Positions 25,972 to 33,236 of a stretch of 64,000 bases of DNA are shown in pieces (position 1 is the first letter of the stretch; each line of letters begins with the position of its first letter). Location: NCBI GenBank assembly GCA_964567745.1, contig CAZMNY010000039.1:17726-81725 (forward strand), read 5' to 3'. The translations under genes and the position numbers were made by a program. The notes below the pieces were generated by a model that did no database searches, was not told the origin of the DNA, and worked only from the letters and a program-made list of their open reading frames with translations. This DNA is from CAZMNY01 sp964567745. Lineage in GTDB: Bacteria; Planctomycetota; Planctomycetia; Pirellulales; Pirellulaceae.

Positions 25972-27666
25972 CTACTGGTCGTTTCGTGGCGCAATAATGC
26001 GAGAAGCAAATTGCTTGTTTTGATGGATCGTATTGACGGCCTTGACCGCATCCTCGGGGAACTCGATCGTCAACGGCTTGCCGGTCTGCGGATTTGGCTC
26101 GTATAGCGGTGCCCCTGTGCTCGCGACCGTGACGCGAATGCGGTGGCCTCGATTGAATATCTGACTCATCCAACCGATGGGAAACGCAATTCGATGAACC
26201 TTGCCCGTCTCCATCAACTCTTCGCGATCGAACCCATTGCGATAACGTGCTCGCCAGGGATAGTCGACGATCAGGATGGAGCGGCCGTCTGGGTAGACAT
26301 CGCTAATGCGAACAATAAAGTCGGTGTCTTTCTCTGTCGAGGAGACGAACAGTTCGGCTCTCACGCGACCAGTCCATTCAACCGGTTCCTTCAACGGCTC
26401 CGTCGTGAACGTGCGAACTTCGCTCTGTGATTCGAACGGCCTCGCATCACGCGCTCCTGGAAACGCACGGCCAGGGATCTTCATCGGCTTAAGCGGGTCG
26501 CTGACATAGCTGGTGGAACCGTCGTCGGTCGCCGGCTTCATCGAGGACAATCCGCCGCCAGCGTGAAGGAACATCGAGCTTGGTTTGGTCTTGGGAGGAA
26601 AATCGTTGGCCTCCCGCCAGACATTCCCCGGCGCATCCGCCTCGCCGACGGCGCCCATGACGTAGTATCTCACCGGCGGATCGTCGTCGACCAAGTTTTT
26701 CTCGCCCTTAAGGTAGTGATTGAACCACTTCACCATTTGATCGTGAACGGGCCAACTTGCATTCGCCGGATAGACAAGCTCACCAATTCGATTGCCTTTA
26801 TTTCGGCGGCCATGTAGCCAGGGTCCGATGATCAGTTGCTGTTTGCCAAGTGAATTCTCTCCGCCCTGATGTTGCCGCCCGCGAAAACTGGCGATCGACC
26901 CTTGGTTCATAAAGTCGTACCAGCTCCCAATCGTGAAACAGGGCGTGTTCATCTTGTCAAAATGCCGAGTGCAATCCTCGGCCTGCCAATACGCGTCGTA
27001 CGTTGGGTGGCGAAACCACTCGGCCAGCAAACGACGATTGTCTTCTGGGTTTCGAGCCATCGCGTCCATGCCTTTGAACCGCTCAGGCCGCGTGGCACCG
27101 CCGATACGATAGCCTTCATGAAACAGACTCAGTCCCGTATCGGTCATGAATTGGCAAACCAGATGAGGCGGTTGAGTCACGGCGAGGTAATTCTGAGCGT
27201 ACCCGCCCTGAGAACTTCCGAACGTGCCGACTTTGCCTGTGCACCAATCCTGTTTCGCAAGCCACTCGCAGGCATCGTAACCGTCTTGCAGCTCACCCCA
27301 CTGCAAGGCGCGGTAGCCAACCCAGGTTCCTTCCGATTTTTGGGTGCCGCGAAAGTTAATCATCGCCACGACGAATCCTTCGCTGGCAAGCTTGGCGGCC
27401 GTCTGTCGTGTCGACCGTCCTTCGAGGCTCGCATATCTCTGTTCGAACAGAGCAGGCCAAGGACCCTTGCCTTGCGGAGTATAGATGAACGAGGAAAGAC
27501 GTTTGCCGTCCCGCATCGGTATCATCACACGATCTTCACGCACGTCGCCGAGGTCCAGCTTCCCTTGCCCCACGGCGGGCCGAGCGAAGATCACAGCCGC
27601 TGTCGCCGCGCAAAGCATGCAGGCCAATCGGATGCTCGAGGCGCGGTGTTGGTCTTGGATTTTCAT
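25972..27666 (-). CDS. Secreted CocE/NonD-type alpha/beta hydrolase (X-Pro dipeptidyl-peptidase-like)
   Basis: 564 residues. A signal peptide (ACMLCAATAAVIFARPAVG) precedes the S15/CocE catalytic domain. Landmarks are VMIPMRDGKRLSSFIYTP, the nucleophile elbow FGSSQGGYAQNYLAV with its catalytic Ser, FTIGSWYDFMNQGS and QQLIIGPWLHG (likely catalytic His region). A C-terminal jelly-roll lid (about 410-560: VEWTGRVRAELFVSST, DFIVRISDVYPDG) is typical of X-Pro dipeptidyl peptidases, cocaine esterases and glutaryl-amidase-type enzymes. Ester or amide hydrolysis outside the cytoplasm is likely; the substrate is not predictable. The gene is flanked by inverted copies of an interspersed repeat. Confidence 0.9.
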   Translation of the reverse strand: MKIQDQHRASSIRLACMLCAATAAVIFARPAVGQGKLDLGDVREDRVMIPMRDGKRLSSFIYTPQGKGPWPALFEQRYASLEGRSTRQTAAKLASEGFVVAMINFRGTQKSEGTWVGYRALQWGELQDGYDACEWLAKQDWCTGKVGTFGSSQGGYAQNYLAVTQPPHLVCQFMTDTGLSLFHEGYRIGGATRPERFKGMDAMARNPEDNRRLLAEWFRHPTYDAYWQAEDCTRHFDKMNTPCFTIGSWYDFMNQGSIASFRGRQHQGGENSLGKQQLIIGPWLHGRRNKGNRIGELVYPANASWPVHDQMVKWFNHYLKGEKNLVDDDPPVRYYVMGAVGEADAPGNVWREANDFPPKTKPSSMFLHAGGGLSSMKPATDDGSTSYVSDPLKPMKIPGRAFPGARDARPFESQSEVRTFTTEPLKEPVEWTGRVRAELFVSSTEKDTDFIVRISDVYPDGRSILIVDYPWRARYRNGFDREELMETGKVHRIAFPIGWMSQIFNRGHRIRVTVASTGAPLYEPNPQTGKPLTIEFPEDAVKAVNTIHQNKQFASRIIAPRNDQ

Positions 27667-27852
27667 TCTTGTTTCTCAACTGACAAGTTGTTGCGAAGCG
27701 TTGATTAACGAGATTCTAAGGCGTAGCCTCATAAATCCTAGACATCTGAGGTTTTGACAAGTGGTTTTCAGGCATTTTGGACGTTTCCATTTGTAGGTTT
27801 CAAGAAGGCGATGATGTCTGGGTTTTTTCGCTTACTTGTCTCGAGGTAGGCA

Positions 27853-27907
27853 GCTGGGTCGTTGCCCGTAGGCTGCGTTGAGGTTGGCCGTTGGTCCGGC
27901 AGGTGCG
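27853..27907 (-). repeat. Interspersed repeat, partial copy C
   Basis: On the minus strand this reads like the end of copies A and B (CCTGCCGGACCAACGGCCAA, then CCTCAACGCAGCCTACGGGC). Only the last ~55 bases of the element are present, in the same orientation as copy B. Confidence 0.65.
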
Positions 27908-27987
27908 ATCCCGTTCGAGCCTGAACGGCCATTTGATTTTGTGTGCCCCGGGCTTGCCAGTGCCGATGTGCCGTTGGAGCACCGACA

Positions 27988-28146
27988 CCTAGGTCGTTGC
28001 CTGTAGGCTACGATGAGGTTGACCGTTGGCCGACAGGTGCGCGGGGCGACGCGGAATTTTTTGGGAGAGTTTAGAGCCTGTTCGAATCTTGTCGTGGTCA
28101 TTACAAATAGGCTGACTCGTCCATTTTTCACTTTACACTCCCCACT
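27988..28146 (-). repeat. Interspersed repeat, copy B (inverted relative to copy A)
   Basis: The reverse complement aligns with copy A over its whole length. It begins GTGGGGAGTGTAAAGTGAAA, contains ACCTGTCGGCCAACGGTCAA and ends TAGCCTACAGGCAACGACCT. Scattered substitutions show the copies are not recent duplicates. Confidence 0.8.
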
Positions 28147-28351
28147 TTGCATTCGCTTCCTCGCACTCGACAGAATGGCACGAACCGAGGCCATCACGTC
28201 TCAATCGGACTCACAGTCTTCCCCCTGTTTCCCGTTGTCGTGCAGCTCGTTTGCGTTTAGGCGGCGCAGGGCGCCAATGAATGTGACTCGCACTCGTCGG
28301 GAGCTATCGGGCGCAGAAACAGCAACGTGCGCCAAATGAAAAGAGAACAGT

Positions 28352-28831
28352 TTGCCTGAGAATACGGCTTATCACGAAGCAGGACACGCCTTCATGGCAG
28401 TCTGGCTCGGCGCTCAAGTGCGATCGGTGACCATTGTTCCGGATCGAGACGACGGTCCGCAACGGCATGGCGAAAGTGAAGTGGCGTGGGAAACCGGCAG
28501 TCTAGGCGGCGGTCAAGAAGAACTGGTCAACGCCGCTCGACTTGCTTTGTCCGGCCCGGTTGCCGAGATGATTTATCGAGGCGAGCCGCTTCATCCGGGA
28601 TTCGTCAGTGAATGGGCAGCCGATTGGCAAACGGCGTGGCGTGTGACCGAGTGGATTGTCGACGAACGCAAGCGGCTCGCGTTCCTGGAAAAGACGACAG
28701 CCGACTTGTACAAGCTGTTCGATGGCGAGCGTCAATGGGCGGCGATTGCCGCGGTAGCCGACAACCTGTTAGCGCACGATCGTCTTGAAGGGCACGAAGT
28801 CGAGGAGATCGTCGCGAGTTGGCTTGGTTAG
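28352..28831 (+). CDS. FtsH/M41-like stand-alone metallopeptidase domain protein
   Basis: 159 residues from TTG 28352 (AGAGAA upstream). The zinc site HEAGH is at residues 8-12 (AYHEAGHAFMAVWLGA). It is followed by VRSVTIVPDRDD and, as in FtsH peptidases, a later ALSGPVAEMIYRGE segment. In M41 enzymes an Asp after that segment is the third zinc ligand; WAADWQTAWRV offers a candidate. There is no AAA ATPase part, no membrane helix and no signal peptide, so it is a small cytosolic protein with only the M41-type fold. Whether it cleaves proteins is unknown. It is transcribed away from the repeat region and stands alone. Confidence 0.75.
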   Translation: MPENTAYHEAGHAFMAVWLGAQVRSVTIVPDRDDGPQRHGESEVAWETGSLGGGQEELVNAARLALSGPVAEMIYRGEPLHPGFVSEWAADWQTAWRVTEWIVDERKRLAFLEKTTADLYKLFDGERQWAAIAAVADNLLAHDRLEGHEVEEIVASWLG

Positions 28832-28847
28832 CGAGACGTAGCGAGAC

Positions 28848-30266
28848 TCAGCTTGGCCCGATCTCTTGAATCGGATCGCCGAACGGGAGGATAGGCATCG
28901 GGCGATCCTGCAAGTCGCGAAGAACGTGTTTGTAATCGATGCGAAGATGCTGATAAACGGACGCCCAAAGATCGTTTGGAGTCAGTAGTCGTTCGATCGG
29001 ATGTTCGCCTTTGTCGTTGGTGGTGCCGACGACCTGCCCGGTCTTCATGCCGCCGCCGGAAACAAGCACGGACATCGCCTTGGGCCAGTGATCGCGGCCA
29101 GGTTGCGTGACGCCAGTCTTCGTGCCTCGCTGCGCGTTGATACGCGGGGTGCGGCCGAATTCGCCCGTCGCCACGAGCAAGACTTTGCGGTCGAGTCCTC
29201 GTTGGTAAAGATCCTCGATCAGCGCGCTCAGTGCTTGGTCATAGGGCGGAATTCGCCACTTGCAATCTTCAAAAATGTGGGCGTTGACGGCGTGCGAATC
29301 CCAGTTATAAGTGGCGGCCTGAGGCATCGACTTACCGGGGAATGGATTCTCCCAAACCATGGTCACGAATTTAACGCCTGCTTCGACAAGTCGGCGCCCG
29401 AGGATCGCCCGTTGTCCGAACGCATGGTTTCCGTATCGCTCGCGCAGCTGCTTGGGTTCTTTCGAGAGATCGAACGCATTGCGCACTTTAGGGCTCATCA
29501 ACATTTCAACCGCTTGCCGGTTGAACGCGTCCATCGCCTTCATCGCTCCGCTCTTGTCGACGTCCCGACGAAAATCATCGACGCCTTTGAGCATTGCGAG
29601 CCGATCGTCGAGCCGTGTTTCCATCTCGGTCTTGACGCCGATATTTTGGACTTTGAAGTCGGGCACGCTCGGATCGCCGGCGACAATGAATGGCGTTGTC
29701 GAGGCACCAAGATAGGCTGGCCCCATCGCAAACGTATCGATGCCGGCTCGGCTTCCATCCACTTCGCTGACACAAACCGGCATGCCATTGCGGCCGGTCT
29801 TCAGCATCTTCTTGACGATGGAAGAGACTGCGGGCGAGTCGTTGATCGTTCCGGTCGGAGTCGCTGGCACACGGCCGGTCATCAGTCGCTTATGCCCTCC
29901 GCCGTGATCGGCGAAGTTGTGGTGAATCGAGCGAATCAATGTGAACTTGTCCGCCACCTTGGCGTGCATTGGCAGTAATTCGCAAACGTCGATGCCCGGC
30001 ACGTTCGTTTGGATTGGGTTGAAGTCGCCGCGGTATTCGGACGGCGCCTCCGGCTTCATGTCATACGTTTCCATGTGTGGTGGCCCGCCGGGCAGCCAAA
30101 CGAAGATCACGGACGTGTCGCTGAGGTCGTCACCGGCCGCTTTAGCCTCGGCCTGATAACGGAGAAAATCGCCCATCCCCAAACCGAGAACGCTTAAGCC
30201 GCCCAGTTCGAGAAACGTGCGACGTCGAAACGGGCCTACGCAATTGCGATTGAAGGTGGAGGTCAT
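28848..30266 (-). CDS. DUF1501 family secreted protein (second copy)
   Basis: 472 residues with an N-terminal twin-arginine-type signal (RRRTFLELGGLSVLGLGMGDF). Landmarks are VIFVWLPGGPPHMETYDMKP, FTLIRSIHHNFADHGGGHKR, TYNWDSHAVN, LLVATGEFGRTPR and GRDHWPKAMSVLVSGGGMK, giving the His/Asp/Glu residues expected of a phosphatase/sulfatase-like metal site. It differs from the first DUF1501 protein in the window and belongs to a separate subgroup. It is divergent from the DUF1549/DUF1553 gene at 30660, which shares the intergenic promoter region, so co-regulation with that gene is plausible. Confidence 0.93.
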   Translation of the reverse strand: MTSTFNRNCVGPFRRRTFLELGGLSVLGLGMGDFLRYQAEAKAAGDDLSDTSVIFVWLPGGPPHMETYDMKPEAPSEYRGDFNPIQTNVPGIDVCELLPMHAKVADKFTLIRSIHHNFADHGGGHKRLMTGRVPATPTGTINDSPAVSSIVKKMLKTGRNGMPVCVSEVDGSRAGIDTFAMGPAYLGASTTPFIVAGDPSVPDFKVQNIGVKTEMETRLDDRLAMLKGVDDFRRDVDKSGAMKAMDAFNRQAVEMLMSPKVRNAFDLSKEPKQLRERYGNHAFGQRAILGRRLVEAGVKFVTMVWENPFPGKSMPQAATYNWDSHAVNAHIFEDCKWRIPPYDQALSALIEDLYQRGLDRKVLLVATGEFGRTPRINAQRGTKTGVTQPGRDHWPKAMSVLVSGGGMKTGQVVGTTNDKGEHPIERLLTPNDLWASVYQHLRIDYKHVLRDLQDRPMPILPFGDPIQEIGPS

Positions 30267-30659
30267 TCGCTTTCTCGCTTCGGCTTTTGCAGATCGATCG
30301 CTAAGCAGCGCTTAACTTGGCGACGCGTTGAGCTTCAACGTGGTCTGAAATTTCCAGCATTTTGTGGTTCGGGCTGAGCGGCAATCATTTGCATTCCCAG
30401 CCCGGGTACACTTAGAGTATCGTATGAAATGAGCAAAGTGTGAACGGCAAATGCGGTCGAGTCATTTTTTTGATCGTACTGGACCGGCATTTCGCCTCGC
30501 CCCGCCCTCAAGCCATGCCAACCTCCCGCCGCTAAGCCCGTCGACTCGCCAGACTTGATTCGCCCTCCCGCTCGTGAACCATGCGTCTATTTTCTCAGGC
30601 GTAAGGGCCTCGTTCGCGGAGCCAAGAGACGATTCGGCTTACCTAGAAGGATGCGCCAA
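30267..30659. other. Divergent promoter region between DUF1501 and DUF1549 genes
   Basis: About 390 bases with no credible gene. The frame of the right-hand gene is open back to a TTG at 30555, but the extension is Arg-rich and lacks a ribosome-binding site, so it is treated as intergenic. AGAAGG at 30645-30650 is the likely ribosome-binding site. No promoter hexamers or operator repeats were recognised. Confidence 0.6.
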
Positions 30660-33227
30660 ATGATCGACGCGATCCGCTCTACCTCGTCGAAGTTTAACGC
30701 TGCCGCGCTCGGACGGCGTATCGGCTGCGCGGTTGCCGTTCTGATTGCGAGTCAGTGCGTCTGCGCCGCGTGGGCAGCGGAAGCGACGCGATTAACGATC
30801 AAGTTTCGCGGCGGAGGGGATCGCGATGTTGTTACGTTGAACCACCGCGATGACCGACAACAACTCGTTGTCATGACGACGGACGTGACCGGGCGGTCAA
30901 ACGATCTTACTCGCGAAGTCACTTTCACCTCCGCGCCACCGATCGTGGAAATCGATTCGCGCGGCTTTGTGCGCCCGCTAGAAAATGGCGACGCTGTCAT
31001 CACCGCGCGGTCAAGCGATCGTGAAGCGAGCATTAACGTGATTGTCTCGTCGCTTGAGCAGCACAAGTCCGTGAGCTTCCCGAACGACGTCTTGCCGCTC
31101 CTAACTCGAGCTGGTTGCAACGGTGGCGCTTGCCACGGTACGCCCTCGGGCAAGAACAGTTTTCGTCTGTCTCTGCTCGGATTTGAACCCAAGTCAGATC
31201 ACGAGTACCTGACAAAAGAGTCGCGCGGACGGCGAGTCTCTCCCGCTGTGCCCGAGCTGAGTCTGTTCTTGCGGAAAGCTTGCGGCGACCTGCCGCATGG
31301 CGGAGGCGTTCGAATTGAGCGAAATGATTTGGCCTACGAAACCCTGCGACGGTGGATTCAGGAGGGTATGCCGTATGGGCCCAGTGATGAACCATTTGTC
31401 GAGCGGATTGAGATCTTTCCGAACAACCAGGTTGTCAATCGCGGCGCATCCCAACAGATAGCCGTGACGGCCTACTTTAGCGATGGCCAGACAAGGGATA
31501 TTACTCGCGTCGCCCGCTACAAGGCGAATCAACCGAGTATTTGCGAAGTCGATGATCGGGGATTGGTTCAATTTAACGAACGTATGGGAACGACTTCGAT
31601 CATGGTCCGCTACCAAGATCAGGTCGGCGCTTTCATGGCGACGATTCCGCTAGGAATGCCGACTCCGAATCTTCCGCACCCGAGTAACTTCATCGACGAA
31701 CGCGTATTCTCGAAACTGAAAGTGCTCGGTTTGCCGGCATCGGAAGTCTGCGACGATGCAACGTTTCTTCGCAGAGTCACTTTGGACTTGAACGGGCGGC
31801 TTCCGACAGCCGACGAGGCTCGCGAGTTTGTTGCCTCGACAAGCAAGGACAAACGTTCAAAGAAGATTGATCAGTTGTTGGAGAGTCCGAGTTACGCCGA
31901 CCTGTTTGCGAACAAGTGGTCTGGCATCTTGCGCAATAAAGCCGGCGGCAACCTCGAGCAAGTGGCTCGCGAGACTTTTGGATTCCACGCCTGGATCCGC
32001 ACGAGCCTCAACGAAAATCGACCTTTCAGCCGAATCGCGACGGAGTTGATCACCGCTCGAGGTAAACCGAATACGAATCCGGCCGTGTCGTGGTATCGAG
32101 CTGTTCAGGATCCCAAGGATCAGATGGCCGACATCGCTCAAGTGTTTCTCGGCGTGCGAATTCAGTGCGCTCAGTGTCACCATCATCCGTACGAGAAGTG
32201 GAGCCAGGACGACTACTACGGATTCGCCGCGTTCTTTTCGACGATAGGCCGCAAAGAGATTCGCAAGATGCCGGAAGACGACATCTTGTATCACAAGCGC
32301 ACGTTGGCGGTCAGCACCAATCCGGTAACGAACAAAGAGCTGCGTCCCACACCGCTTGGCGCAAAACCGATCGACATACCCGCGCATCGCGATCCAAGAG
32401 TTCAACTTGCCGAATGGGCATGCTCGCCGGAAAATCCTTATTTTTCTCGAGTCCTGGTGAATCGTTATTGGAAGCACTTCTTCGGCCGAGCGTTTGTGGA
32501 GCCGGAAGATGACATGCGGGTCACGAACCCCGCCACGCATCCTGAATTGCTCAACGAATTGGCCGCTTCTTTTGTTGAATCCAACTTCGACCTGAAACAA
32601 CTTTGTCGAGACATTTGCAACAGTCGAGCGTATCAACTCAGTTCGTTCCCCAACGAACACAACGAGGACGATGAACAAAACTTCGCGAGATTTTATCCTC
32701 GCCGGTTGCCGGCCGAAGTGATGCTCGACGCGATCAACTCGGTTGCAGGGGCCGAAAACAACTTCAATCATCAGCCCGTTGGAATTCGAACTGTTGCGCT
32801 ACCCGATGATTCGTCGAACCGCGAGTCATTCTTTTTGCGAGTCTTTGGCCGACCGCAGATGGATACGGCCTGCGAGTGCGAGCGGACGGCGGAAGCGAAT
32901 CTCGGCCAGAGCTTGCATCTGATCAATTCGGACGCGATGCACAAAATTCTCTCGGCGCCCAACGGAAGAGCCAACCTCTGGGCTCGCGAGAAGCAGGCGG
33001 ATGATCGTCAGCAGATTTCCGACGTCTACCTGCATGCATTGTCCCGCGAACCCAACGCGAACGAAATGGAAACCGCGCTAGCTCACATCGCTCGCAAACG
33101 AAAGCGAGCGTCGAGCGAGGGCGCCGATCCGAAGAGTTCGCCATCGTACGACAAGGCGAATCGAGAGGCTTACGAGGACATTATCTGGGTCGTCGTAAAC
33201 ACCAAAGAGTTTCTTTTCAATCATTGA
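30660..33227 (+). CDS. Secreted Ig-like / DUF1549 / DUF1553 protein with unusual CX4CH motif
   Basis: About 855 residues. ATG 30660 is chosen for the AGAAGG nine bases upstream. A signal peptide (GCAVAVLIASQCVCAAWA) is followed by a BIG2-type Ig-like domain (about 28-135). Next is a short cytochrome-like part with CNGGACHG (C-x4-C-H) near residue 145 and GKNSFRLSLLGFEP. A second Ig-like domain (about 255-340: FPNNQVVNRGASQQIAVTAY) follows, then DUF1549 (FLRRVTLDLNGRLPTADEA and CAQCHHHPYEKW) and DUF1553 (FSRVLVNRYWKHFFGRAF, NLGQSLHLINSD). It is likely an exported haem-binding protein; the reaction is unknown. The PPC-domain gene starts nine bases after its stop, and the DUF1501 gene is divergent. 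Confidence 0.92.
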   Translation: MIDAIRSTSSKFNAAALGRRIGCAVAVLIASQCVCAAWAAEATRLTIKFRGGGDRDVVTLNHRDDRQQLVVMTTDVTGRSNDLTREVTFTSAPPIVEIDSRGFVRPLENGDAVITARSSDREASINVIVSSLEQHKSVSFPNDVLPLLTRAGCNGGACHGTPSGKNSFRLSLLGFEPKSDHEYLTKESRGRRVSPAVPELSLFLRKACGDLPHGGGVRIERNDLAYETLRRWIQEGMPYGPSDEPFVERIEIFPNNQVVNRGASQQIAVTAYFSDGQTRDITRVARYKANQPSICEVDDRGLVQFNERMGTTSIMVRYQDQVGAFMATIPLGMPTPNLPHPSNFIDERVFSKLKVLGLPASEVCDDATFLRRVTLDLNGRLPTADEAREFVASTSKDKRSKKIDQLLESPSYADLFANKWSGILRNKAGGNLEQVARETFGFHAWIRTSLNENRPFSRIATELITARGKPNTNPAVSWYRAVQDPKDQMADIAQVFLGVRIQCAQCHHHPYEKWSQDDYYGFAAFFSTIGRKEIRKMPEDDILYHKRTLAVSTNPVTNKELRPTPLGAKPIDIPAHRDPRVQLAEWACSPENPYFSRVLVNRYWKHFFGRAFVEPEDDMRVTNPATHPELLNELAASFVESNFDLKQLCRDICNSRAYQLSSFPNEHNEDDEQNFARFYPRRLPAEVMLDAINSVAGAENNFNHQPVGIRTVALPDDSSNRESFFLRVFGRPQMDTACECERTAEANLGQSLHLINSDAMHKILSAPNGRANLWAREKQADDRQQISDVYLHALSREPNANEMETALAHIARKRKRASSEGADPKSSPSYDKANREAYEDIIWVVVNTKEFLFNH

Positions 33228-33236
33228 GACAGACCC

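Larger units (their letters stand above)
27667..28351. other. Intergenic stretch made largely of repeat sequence
   Basis: About 685 bases between divergent genes. It holds repeat copy C (27853-27907) and copy B (27988-28146), and GC-rich segments such as TGCCCCGGGCTTGCC. Open frames on both strands translate the repeats (NAAYGQRP / TVNLIVAYRQRP) and are not credible genes. No further gene was seen; the promoters of the flanking genes must lie at its ends. Confidence 0.65.

Noticed and set aside
26869..27708. Plus-strand 279-residue frame over the CocE-type hydrolase
   Set aside because: Antisense to a hydrolase with full family motifs; composition typical of a shadow frame.
25776..28197. Open frames encoding CRPTVNLNVAYGQRP-type peptides as genes
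   Set aside because: They translate the interspersed repeat in every copy and orientation, and have no start context or family.
31857..32771. Minus-strand 304-residue frame
   Set aside because: Antisense to the DUF1549/DUF1553 gene, whose motifs are complete.
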